A stretch of 64,000 bases of DNA, from positions 12,781,940 through 12,845,939 of the forward strand of contig LS997563.1 of NCBI GenBank assembly GCA_000469685.2. Reading direction: 5' to 3'. Under the pieces are notes generated by a model, which ran no database searches, was not told where the DNA came from, and saw nothing but the letters and a program-made list of their open reading frames with translations. Source of the DNA: Haemonchus contortus (Eukaryota; Nematoda; Chromadorea; Rhabditida; Trichostrongylidae). This document shows positions 22,488 through 33,490 of the stretch, one piece after another; within the stretch, counting starts at the first letter, position 1, and every line of letters begins with the position of its first letter. The translations under genes and the position numbers were made by a program.

Positions 22488-24938
22488 TGAAGCTGTTGCC
22501 TCGCTTCTGCACATTAGCATTTCTACAATGCCCAGCTTCAGTAGCTATTAATTCATATGAATTCTTTACTGATTTTAGTTGCTATTATTTCATATCATTT
22601 CTAAGCTATCATTCTTGAAATTGGCTTCAAATGAGTTGAGTTCTTTGAAAATAGACTTGGGATCGTTAATCAAGCTTTCACTCTCGGAGAAAACAGTAAA
22701 GAACCAAATTTTTCGATTAAGGATATGGGTAGAATGGTCTGTTCTGACAACTACTGGACGCCAAGAATACTGACCCACCGAGCTCTTCAACATAGATGAA
22801 GTGCCCCATACCACATCCAATGTAGAATTTCAGTTTTTTGTGCTGCCAGACGTGTACAAATCTTTTCAAAGCTATTATAATATGTAAGATGAGGAACGGA
22901 TTAAGCAGTAGAACATTCAGGGCAATGGCAAATCGTTTCACTTAGGTAGTGGTGTCCAAGACGAGGCATTAAGGCGCTTCAATAAGTTCGTAATCAGCGC
23001 CTTAGCCGAAATTTGTAGATGGGTCAAGCACATAGGAGACTAATGTGATTGAAATTGATGCTCTCTTTGATAAAAGAGGTAAGACTCAAAAGAACCAGTT
23101 GACTTTGAAATTTTTCATCGATAAGTGGTGAGAAAGCGAATTTACCTTCACGATAAGTATTTGTAGCGAACAGTTTGACCATGTCCCTGTTTACTCTACT
23201 CTTTGTGTGTAGTATAAGACCCAAATGACATCACACTTTTCGAGATGTACATTTCAGGATGAGGTTAATTTCACTCATCTTTCTCTCGGTTCTAACTGTC
23301 ACGGTTAACAGCACCACCACTATCAACAATGAAGAGGTTTCCTTCTGAGTCTCTTAATCACTACCTATTTACTTGACAATAATTTTCATGCCTTTTTGAT
23401 GGTGTTGAAGTTCTAAATGTCTCTAATATTGTAGTTCATTGACAACGCAGAAGTGGCGATCATTGACAGGATCAGAAACATAGGGAATGGAACTCGGCAA
23501 ACGTTCCATCTCACACCGAAAGCGAAGGAAACACTTCAAGAACTCGAGGTATCTATTGCTCATTCTATTTGTCGTTTCTTTAACAAGTCGCACTGACCAA
23601 GACCTCGTGGTGCACATGTGGAGGTAGCAATCCACTGAAGGCAACTGTAGAAATGTCCTTTAGCTAGCTGAAATTTAAGAAGTGAAACAGTTATGTATAC
23701 GATTGAGTATCATTTCAGTGCTAACTACCTTAATCATAGAGGTAGGCTGCACAATGCACACTTATCTGAGAAGTAATTATTCAACAATCTTTTCCAGGAA
23801 CTACCAACAATGAAGCATGATCATTTCAACCCAGAAGGAGACTACATTGACGAAATCAACAAAAAAGCCAATATCGACAAAAAGCTCTTCCAGGGAGACA
23901 TCTATCTCAACGAGTATGTTCTAGTAATGAAAAAAGCTTCAGTAAAACTGAAACGTCTGTTCAAGGGTGCAAGGTGAAATCATCATCGAAGAACTTGAAG
24001 AGGAACTGGAAGGTGCCAACCGCACTAAACGTCAGGCGATCAGAGACAGAGACGGCGTGAGGCTTTGGAGCAATTTCACCGTGAATTACATCTTCAACAC
24101 AACTCTAGGTGAGAAAAAATGTCCTGCTAGTGCTAGAAGAATTGGAAGTAAAGGTTGTACTACAGGTGAAGATGCCAGGGAAGCCTTTTTGAGAGGAGCG
24201 ACTATGTGGACGAAGGACACATGTATTCGGTTCCAACATGATGTTCGCTTTGAGCGCATAAGCGACGTAGAGACTCTGAAGCAATACGGTAACTTTTTTG
24301 AGAACTTCTTCACATTCTAGTCCTACTGAACGGTTGAGAACGGCGTTGAGAACGACCTTCACAGAGCGAGACGCCATGATCAATGTAGACAACTTTAAAT
24401 ATGTTTAGTTTTTTTTAAGAACAGTTATGTCGATTATATTATTTTTCACTGCTTATTTTTCTATCAATGTACTGTTTACCAGAAATCGCCTCGAACACTG
24501 TTTGTTTCCAGTTCGAGGCCAAGATCTTTTGATAGTGCAAGCAAAGGGTGGATGTTGGTCGAGTCTTGGAAAAGCAGGAGGCCTGCAACAGATATCTCTA
24601 GCGGACGCATGTGAGACTAAATCTATCGCAGCCCACGAGCTTGGCCATACTCTAGGATTTTACCACACTATGTCCAGGCATGATCGCAATGACCACATTA
24701 TAGTGAATGTAGAAAATATCCAGGTATGGTCAAGGAGAGGAGGATGAGTTGGCGAAGTTGTCCATAATTACACCTGCTTCCAGAAGTACTGGGTAAGCCA
24801 ATTCGAGTGGAAGTCATCGGACCTAAACGATAACTTTGGTCTGGACTACGACTACGGTAGCATCATAAGTTCTCCGAGAAGAGAACAATCTTTTGAGGTT
24901 CTGCGGAAAATAAAGTTCTCCGAGAAGAGAACAATCTT

Positions 24939-25511
24939 TTGAGGTCCCAGTTAAATAGTTCATCATCTAGTGAGATTCCCACGAAAGAACCCAGTTCCAG
25001 CTCCCAATCGGCTGTCGCCCACGATGCTGGTAGGACTTTTCCCAAAATCGATCCCGATCTGAGCCGATCGATCGTAGTCTCCGGCGTTCCAGAAGGTCAG
25101 TCATCCAATTCTATCGATAGGGCGCAGCATGATCTACAATGTGTTTACACACTACTCAACTTCTTAGGTGTAGAATGTTTACCTTGTCATGTTTTTCGTA
25201 TGGGTGTTAGGAATAGTTCCCGTCCTAGGTTGCTTAAAATTGTACTACCAAATGATCGTTTCCAGAAAGAAGTGGTAAAGCGAGCTTCTCGCTTGCGGTT
25301 TTTTCCTCATAAGGGGGTCTATATCCGACCCTCCCTAACCAAAGAGGAGAGGATACGCAGGCGAGAAGCCCGCCGAGATTGTTCTGGTTCTGGTTCTGGT
25401 CAGGCTGATTGTAGTGGTATGAATGGAGCCGGCCCAACAGTTACGGTTAATGATACTTGCAGTACAGGTTCAGAAAATACGTTGAAAACCGGATTACAGG
25501 GAAACCTCTAA
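24939..25511 (+). CDS. CR1 ORF1-like protein (190 aa)
   Basis: First ORF of the retrotransposon. It has a Ser-rich N-terminus, then a compact alpha/beta stretch beginning SIVVSGVPEG that looks like the RNA-recognition-type core of LINE ORF1 proteins, followed by basic and Gly/Ser-rich sequence. ORF1 proteins of this group bind element RNA in the cytoplasm. It overlaps the start of ORF2 by about 50 bp in another frame. The protein may be N-terminally shortened, as the element has only about 70 bp upstream. Confidence 0.6.
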   Translation: MRSQLNSSSSSEIPTKEPSSSSQSAVAHDAGRTFPKIDPDLSRSIVVSGVPEGQSSNSIDRAQHDLQCVYTLLNFLGVECLPCHVFRMGVRNSSRPRLLKIVLPNDRFQKEVVKRASRLRFFPHKGVYIRPSLTKEERIRRREARRDCSGSGSGQADCSGMNGAGPTVTVNDTCSTGSENTLKTGLQGNL

Positions 25512-28335
25512 TACTTCCCCGGTCACAACCGAGACTCAAGTGCTTGCTTTCTAATGTTCGATCAATTATCAAGAATAACTGGTCTTTAGTCTGTACTCTG
25601 CTCCATACCAACTATGATATTGTACTTTTGACCGAAACATGGTTAAATTCGAAGCACGATACAGCTCCTCTGCTAGGTATTGTTAGTTCTCAATTCGAAG
25701 TCATCCGCTGCGACCGTCTTTATAAAAAAGGAGGAGGAGTTCTCATTTTAGTTAAAAACACCATTTCATTCGTGATTGTTTACAAAGATTCGTTGAAAGA
25801 TGCATATGAAATAATTGTTGTTGACTTCTTCGTACGCCATTTCACTTTTCGATTAATACTTGTTTACAGAACTCCACTCTGCAATGCTTATAGTTCTAGC
25901 CTATTACTAAAGGTTATAAGCGATTTTAGCAGTTATGAGGCACCATGTTTAGTGGTAGGTGATTTCAATCTGGCCGATGTCGATTGGAACTCGACCGACT
26001 GTAGTGCTGGGTACTGCGCTGTGACTAAGGAATTTCTAGAGGTGTTTCGCTCACATAACTTTGTACAGTTTGTGAAGAGTCCCACCCGTGGACCCTCATA
26101 TCTTGATCTAATATTTTGTAATGAAGTCGCGCTTATAGGAGAAGTAGAAGTGCTTCCTCCTATTGGTAGTAGTGACCATGCGTCTGCTAGCTTCACTCTA
26201 AATGTTGAGCCACTTGCTGTTGCACAGAGGAAGTGGGTTAGAGATTTTGGCAAGGCCAGGTATGACGCCGTGGAGGAGCATTTAAGTAGCATTGATTGGG
26301 TCGGATCTTTTGCTACTGTAGACACCATAGATGAAAAATATGAATTATTTCTGTCTGTCCTTCATGATGCAGTGGATAGATATGTGCCACTACGTCGTGC
26401 TAGCTGTACCCGGTACAGATTTCCTTCTTACTTGGACAGAATGGTCCGCCGCCGTTGCCAACTATGGGCCAGCGCGGTAGCTGACGATAGTGTACTGTCC
26501 TGGGAGGCCTACAAAGTTTTCGATAAGAAGGTGCGTAAAGCTATAGTCAAATACAGTGCGTACTTAGAAAAGAAATTTATTGAGTCGAAGAATCCTAACA
26601 AGTTGTTCGCCTATATTAATAATCGTCTCAAGAAGTCGGTGAAAATACCAGCCCTTAATCGGTCTGAGTCAGAGGTTGTTATTCTTGATGATATCAAAGC
26701 TGAGGTTTTGGCTGACCAGTTTCAGCGGGTTTTTACGGAGAACAGTAGCCTGATCCTTGCTGACTCTTCCTCTTGCGGCACTACAATGGAGTCCTCTCTG
26801 TGGTTTTATAAGGAGGAGATCTATGAGTTATTAACCCAGTGGCCGGACTCTCACTCGGTCACGCCTGATTTTCTTCCCTTGAAATTTATCAAAAGGATTG
26901 CATTCTACATTGCCTTTCCCTTAGAAATTCTCTTTAACCTCTCCTATATGCGTTCGGAAGTTCCATCTCGTTGGAAGCACTCTTTCATAATTCCCATCCC
27001 GAAAAAGCCTCCCTTTAGTAATCCCGCGAACTATCGGCCAATAAGTATTACTTCGATTTTCGCTAGGCTATTCGAAAAAATAGTAAAGGTCAGGCTTACC
27101 AAGTATCTTGAACAGCACAACATCATTCCTTCTTGCCAACATGGCTTTAGAGCGGGTAGATCAACGGAAACTGCCCTTCTTTGTTCTCTCAACGATTGGT
27201 CCAGAGCCCTTGACGCCAGAAAACGAGTTCATGTAATTTATTTCGACTTCGCCAAGGCTTTCGATAGGGTACCGCATAAAAAACTGATTCACAAGCTGGA
27301 ATTACTTGGGGTTTATCCACTGATTGTTCGCTGGATTGAATCCTTCCTCTCCGGACGCACGTATCAGGTACGGGTCGGGAGCAAGCTCTCTTTTATACGT
27401 AAGATTCCCAGTGGCGTTCCCCAGGGTGGGGTGCTGTCTCCGACTCTTTTCCTTGCGTACACTGCTGACCTTCCCACTTGTGTGGCTAGATATCAAGTAT
27501 CGTGTGCATGTACGCTGATGATATCAAGCTTTACAAAGTTATTGAGAGCCTCTCCGATTGTGATATGCTGCAAGCGGCCATCGACCATGTTGTCTCTTGG
27601 TCCGAACTATGGGAGCTACCCCTTGCTCCTGATAAAACCAAAGTATTCTCCATCGGGAATAATAGCCTTATCCAACGCTACAAAATTGGTTCTGTAGTAT
27701 TGGAACCAGTGAACGAAGTCAGGGATCTTGGATTTGTCATGTCGAACAAGCTTGCCTTTGACTCGCACTATAAGGCTTTGGTGTCTAGAGCAAACAATAG
27801 AATTTACAACCTTTTCAAGACTTTACAATCAAAGAACCCCGCAATCTTACTAAAAGCATACAAGGCTTATGTGAGACCAATCGTGGAATCTGGTACCTCC
27901 GTGTTCTTTCCATTCAAGAAAAAAGACGTGCAGCTTTTGGAAAGTGTACAAAACAGTTTTACACGTAAGCTTATCCTTCGTTGTTCCGCCTTAAGTTTCA
28001 AGTCTCTGCCTAGTGGGGTTGAAAGGCGCCATCGTTATGCGTTACCTTCTTTGACGCATAGAAGGCATGTTAACGATCTCGTTATGGCTTTCAAAATTCT
28101 GACAGGGAGGGTTGCGGTGGATTCTGCTGATTTTTTCACTCTGGTGAAATCGAGGACTAGAGGGAGCACGGTCAAAATAAGGTTTCCTATAGTGAGAACA
28201 CAAGTCAGAGCAAAATCTTTCGCTATTAGAGTGCTACCTTTGTTGAATAAAATCTACGATGAGAATATCATGCGCTTGACTCTCGGGGTGTTCCGCCGCA
28301 AAGCCATAAACTTAGTCAAAGCAGAAATTCCCTGA
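25457..28335 (+). pseudogene. CR1 ORF2: AP endonuclease and reverse transcriptase, one frameshift
   Basis: Long ORF (25457-27697) continuing in another frame at 27502-28335. The N-terminal part has APE-type endonuclease marks: LLTETWLN, VVGDFN, then DLIF and SDHAS. The middle is reverse transcriptase with NYRPIS, HGFRAGRST, YFDFAKAFDRVPH and PSGVPQGGVLSP. The catalytic MYADDIKLY box lies in the second frame, so a single-base frameshift falls near 27492-27500, just before it. The rest (thumb and C-terminus) is open to 28335. The order and motifs fit the CR1 clade. Apart from the frameshift the protein is intact. Confidence 0.87.
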
Positions 28336-30464
28336 AATCCGGTAAGGTACGATTGATTGCCATGACTATGTCCATATTTGTTCTAATTGATATCTATCAA
28401 ATGTTTCCATCATTGTTTTAGTAGTATAGTTTAGCACACTCAATTGATGCGTACTTTATCGAGAAGATTGTATGATCTGATTTCATTGTTGGTTGTGTTT
28501 TACCACGCAGTCACGCTGCGTCCATGGATAAATAAATAAATAAATAAATCATGCACTATCGCGCGTCAGAGTTAGTCCATATAACTTCAACAAGATGCTT
28601 ACTTTGTTTTATTTCATTTTGCTTAGTTGAATTTCTTTGCTTGATCATATACATCATAATTTTCAAAATCGCCAAATCCACAACATTAACCACATTGATT
28701 GTATTGAGTGGCGTGCTTGTTCTTAAATATCTATTCGCAGTGCTGCGATTAACCCTGAACTTCCAACGCTGACACCGTACGACAAGGACTACCGAGAAAC
28801 TCTTGGGTCGCCATTCGTTTCATTCATCGACGCTTTAATGCTGAACAAACTCTACGGATGCGATAGTGAGTTGACAGAATTGATCAGTTTGAGGTAAAGT
28901 TGTTACGCTGAGGTACCACATGCCGCAATGAGGGAGCACCTTCTCCTTACACCGAGAGAACTTGTTCTAGACTTTGCTGAACTATCAAAAACTACAGTCT
29001 TCGAAAGTATGTAGTGAAGTCTTTCTTACTTTCCTGTTCATTTTTTGGGACAGGACCACGCGTTCGACTTCCATTTAGAATCGTAGTGGCAGTTAATGCG
29101 CGTGACCTATACAATGACTGTTGCCAGTAAATGTTCAAGTCAGTGCTTCATCCTCCCCCGACAAATCTGGTACTGTTCAAGCGATCTGAAAAAGTTGAAA
29201 AGTCCGGTTGCCCTGGGTGAGTATCGATCGGGCATTCGGACCAAGGAACTAGCGTGGGAGATAGAGTGTGCTCTGCCACCACATCTCCTCAGTCCATCTT
29301 TGAAATTAGTCAACAGGGTACTGCTTCCAGAATTGTGTGACAAGAGGGGGATCAGAAAAGTGGAATGTCAAAATGGTGGATACCCTCATCCACTCAACTG
29401 CTCCCGGTGCGTCTGTCCTGGAGGATACGCTGGAACTCGATGCGATGAGAGGGTATGCAAATGCGTTCTTGAGTGCTTGCGAAGTTAATTTATTATTTAC
29501 ATTGTTTCCAGCCTAATGGGAGGAATTTCACATCCGACAGAAGTGGACAATTAATAGAAGGATGCGGGCAAACATTTCATGCTTCGACGGAGTGGCAAAA
29601 TTTCACAGATTTCCTAGGAGACTATGCCAAATCTCACGAAAATTACGCGATGTGCTACTATTGGATTCAAGTACGCTGCGGAATCGTTGCCAATAGAGAA
29701 TAGTGACTGTTGGAGGGGAAATCAGATGTATTAAGCACGACCAACGGCTTTCGGAACTGATATTGTTTTTAAATACTATGACCATTTACTTTTCAGTCTC
29801 CTGAGAATACCGAAATTGAAATAGAGCTCGCAAGCTTTTCCGATGAGCATGCCCTCGAAGGCTGTCCAAACGCTGGTGTAGAAATCAAGACAAACAGGAA
29901 TCAGCAACTTACTGGTTATAGGTGTTGTTTTCGTGAAAAAATGTGCACTGTTAACCTTACAGTCTTATTCAAACAACTGCTTTCTAATTTCTTCTTCAGG
30001 TTCTGTTCTCCTCGCGACGCAGGAACCAAGCTCCGTTCTTATACCAATCGGGTTCCTATAATAACATGGAATAGGGCTTATATATCACAAACGGTTATAC
30101 GATACAGACATGGTAGTGCAGCAGTGAATCGTGCCTGAGTTAATGTTGCAGCCTCATCGAACTGCTTTAGTTTCGAAGAACGAGCCTCGACCAACTACAG
30201 TAAGGCCAACGACCCGTAGCACCACATGGCCTACGCCCACCACTATTGCTACTACTACCCATGCTGTCGAAGAACAACAGAAGTGCGAGGATCGCCCAGA
30301 GTAAGAGAAGGACTCTGTACTAAGACTCACAGAAAGATAATTCCGATGGTTTTCTATTTAGATGCCCAGCACACATTGCGAACGGATTCTGCGATCGTGA
30401 GGGTATCACGTATGAGCAAAGGAAGACTTACTGTCCTCGGGGATGTCGGTTATGCGATGAATGA

Positions 30465-32830
30465 AAATGTCTCATCAATAAATGCTTGAGAATACTTAAC
30501 TTTTTGCTCGTAGAGACTATTTTCAAAAACATTCACAGTTTTTGAAAAAAATATTGCCCAGCAATTCTGGTAGACATAAGCAAAGTCAGCTACAATTTGT
30601 AAACATGGACATCATAAAATTTCGTTTTGCTTCTGCTCTTTCACTGCTAGGTCAGTTTTGTTCGTGATTAAAGTCATGATTCAATTTTTGGTACTACATA
30701 TAGCGCCAAAGGCTTCTAACCTGATGCTGGTTCTGAGTCTGAGCTCGAGCAATCATTTGTATATAGATATCCACGCATGAGTGAATAACTGCGATTACTT
30801 AAGTGTCATGCGTCGAAGTAGACGGTGTATATTGGTCTTCAGCCAGGAAATTAGAAATGGGTTTTTACATCTCATTCCCATATTTTGTCAGCTCAGAAGT
30901 TGTGGCAGGATTGTCGCCAAAGGCTTTGCCACTAGTCCAAGAACTTGCTTAATTTTGGTAGACTCATCAGAGATGTCTGATCGCGCGAACCGTTTAGAAT
31001 TCTTAGCGTACATATTTGCCATAAGATATACTTCGTGCCTGATCTGTGCACCAACCAGTTGGGCTATGCACGCGTGCTTCATACGCCCACTACCGCTTAT
31101 CTTAGATTTGTTAGGGGATCAAATTAACAGTAACTCTAGAGTTCTCATTTCATAACTGCTTCTTCACTGCGTTCACGTGACATTTCGTCGTGCCCACGTG
31201 ACTTTCGGAAATACGCCCGAACAGTTCCACAAACAGGCACACAAGTTTACCGTTTAATATGTGGGAGGAAATTAGAGGGATCTTAGAATACAAGCCACAG
31301 TTACCCCCTAGTACCCCACCACCCGATCCCGTGGGCTTAACCCGGGCTACCTTTCCTCTGGTCGTATATGTGACGGGTCTTTCGAGGCGCTTCAGCGTGT
31401 GTTTGGTTACTGTGTCACACATTCACGAGAATATATAGAGAGGAAATTCACTCAAACACAGACGATGAAAAACCTTTCACTTGGGAAGCTTCTTCCTTGG
31501 AATCCACCCACGCCTACCGCATTATCTGGTCATTATCGTTATCAGTTATCATTAACGTTTGCCATTTATCCGGACGTCAAAGACTAAAGGCTGAATTGCA
31601 TATTGCTTGATATTGTTATAACAATTATTACACTAATACAGATTGTACACTGACTTAAAGGCACAAATCATGATAACTTTGAAGTACCCGTTCTTATTCA
31701 AAAGCGGAAGTATAGGTTGGGAGTAGTTCATCGGTAGTGAATAAAGCGAGAAAATGAACCGATTTCTTGGAAAATATGGCTCTATAGGAGTAGGAAAAAT
31801 AGAGTTTGGACGAGATTTCCATGACGGATATAACATGGAAGGGTTATTTGGACGAGATTCCACTCATTGCCATTGCGCAGAGGGCTGACTACATCAAGCC
31901 AGAAGTGTACAGAACTGTCTTCCACTGTGACTATGGTTCATACCAAGTTGTTTGAACTTCCTACATGGATTCCCTTGTGATCGGCGCAGCCTCTACAATG
32001 CCGGTGAAACTCGTCCGACAATACGCACGGGCCAACCTTTGGCCTTTATAACTTCCTAACTAGGCCGTTCTCCGACCTAATAGTGCCAGATATGGTATAC
32101 GCGTGGGCCTCACGTCCTGTGAGGGAATCTCTGGAATCATTTTATCGTGAACTGTGCCTTTAAAAATGGGAGCTCAAAGGTGACCTTATCGTTTAAAAAA
32201 AAGTAATGCTTTGAATGGAGCGCAGATTTTACTTGGGCGATCAGTAATGAAAAAGAGTTAGCGATTGCCTGCAGTGAGGGAAATTAAAAAAAGTCTTGCT
32301 GAAAACGTTTTCCAAAATTTTCCCTTTTTTTACCTGTAACTCCAGCGATAGCCATGGATTCTGTTGGGCGTAATAAGGGTCGCAGAACCGGCTTATCGGG
32401 CGTACACACCTTAGGCTAACGAATCTTAAGCGTTGTAAAAGCTGTAGAGGTTGCAAAATTCGAAACGCAGCCCTCACCTCGCAAGCAGGCAGCTCACTGC
32501 AGCCATCTGTACACAATGGTGCGGTGCTCGTTCACATACCCCTTTAATGCAACTACTATCTTCACATTCTCGTCCAACCTCTGAATTGACTTCACTCTGT
32601 AAGCCTTACGCTCCTTCCTCTGAGTACACCGATACGACCTTTTATTCTTTGTTTTGCCTTGTCGCTTTCACTATCCTCACTATATACAAACCACAAAATC
32701 TGTTTGTCTGTCAGTTTGTATGTTTGTCCGTTTGCAGCCATTTTCATGGCGCCTTTTGGAAATCGAATTGGTGTAGCTAGGTAAGGTTGTAGCAAGTGGG
32801 GAATAAGCCGGTCTACTTGAGAACATGGGA
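30465..32830. repeat. 3' flank of copy C: older duplicated sequence
   Basis: 30465-30858 follows copy A closely. 30859-31212 is the block missing in A but present in B. After about 31.2 kb similarity to A and B is patchy (31211-31660 and 32150-32750), broken by about 490 bp without a counterpart (31661-32149). I see no gene here. Confidence 0.6.
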
Positions 32831-32837
32831 CCCAAGC

Positions 32838-33490
32838 TGGGCTCCGCCCGCTCGGGGAGGAGCGTGCACTAAAATTGTGGCTAACCAAAAATCTATAACT
32901 CCTGTTCTCCTGGGGATAGAGTGTTCAAATTTAGAAAGAAGATAGGCGGCAAGATGGAAATATAATATGTACTAGTGTGACGTAGCACGCGTGGACTCCG
33001 CCCATGGGCGGGGCTTGCGCGAAAATTGTTAATCTGGAAAAATTCGGAACTGGGGCGTCAAATTCGGTAGAGAGGCAGATGGCAACTTGGAAACACTAAT
33101 AGTAGGTAACATGTGTAGACTCCGTCCACCGGAGGCGGGGCTTGCGCAAAAATGGCGACTTTAACCAATTTGCACCTGGAGCGTTCGGATTTGGATATGG
33201 TAGAGGTGGAGGTGGCAAATAGGAAAACTGTTAACAGGTGGTATATGTAGACTCCACCCAGGTGGGCAGGGCTTGGACGAAAACCGATTATATGAACGGA
33301 TTTGGATTTGGAGCGTAAATTGACTAAAGAGGCAGGTGGTACGGTAGGAGAACTAGTGGCAGGTAGCATGTGTAGACTCCGCCCACTGAGCGCGGGGTTG
33401 CGTGAAAACTTTAATTTTGCCTTTATGGACCTAGGGCGTTCAAATTCGGAAGAGGTGGAGGCGGCAAGATAGAAAAAGCAATGGCAGAGG
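32838..33490 (-). repeat. GC-rich tandem repeat array, about five units
   Basis: Five diverged units of about 120-150 bp (cores near 32838, 32990, 33115, 33246 and 33372), each with GTGTAGACTCCGCCCA, GGCGGGGCTTGCGCGAAAA and then a GGAGCGTTCAAATTCGG-like block and GGTGGCAA. It belongs to the same family as the units at 5636-5862 and 9421-9680, in the opposite orientation. Confidence 0.75.

Larger units (their letters stand above)
24867..28547 (+). mobile_element. CR1-type non-LTR retrotransposon, nearly complete
   Basis: Insertion present only in copy C. The uninterrupted site in copy A (2209-2215) shows a target-site duplication ATCAT (24862-24866 and 28548-28552). The 3' end is a (TAAA)n run of about 20 bp, as in CR1/Jockey-group LINEs. 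Inside are an ORF1-like protein and an endonuclease-reverse transcriptase ORF with one frameshift. The 5' end has a segment of about 39-45 bp repeated in tandem (24867-24911 and 24912-24950). Length 3.68 kb. The small number of lesions suggests recent mobility. Confidence 0.9.
23259..30464 (+). pseudogene. Astacin metalloprotease copy C, disrupted by CR1 insertion
   Basis: Third copy of the same gene. It matches copy A at an offset of +22652 up to the insertion and +26338 after it. Exons 1-6 (23259-24723) and 8-14 (28741-30464) are almost identical to A. Exon 7, which encodes the segment leading to the Met-turn SIMHY, is split by a 3.68-kb retrotransposon within the Ile-Met codons. The inserted sequence brings its own stop codons, so the copy cannot make a full enzyme; a transcript ending in the insert would keep signal, propeptide and zinc-binding helix but lose the Met-turn, EGF, CUB and ShKT parts. 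No other disabling change was seen, which fits a recent loss. Confidence 0.85.
22049..30500 (+). repeat. Segmental duplication unit, arm C of the B/C palindrome
   Basis: Direct partner of arm A and inverted partner of arm B, interrupted by the CR1 element at 24867-28547. The inner boundary at 22049 abuts the 1-kb palindrome centre. Confidence 0.9.

Noticed and set aside
22590..22941. Minus-strand ORFs upstream of copy C (hydrophobic, and KIWFFTVFSESESLI)
   Set aside because: They overlap each other in different frames, are repeated with the duplication, and show neither a domain nor splice sites.
16297..30500. The palindrome as a pure assembly or hairpin-read artefact
   Set aside because: Copy-specific changes (CR1 in C only, a 265-bp loss in B, base differences that group B with C at some sites and A with B at others) and different flanks argue for real copies. 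Only spanning long reads can settle it.
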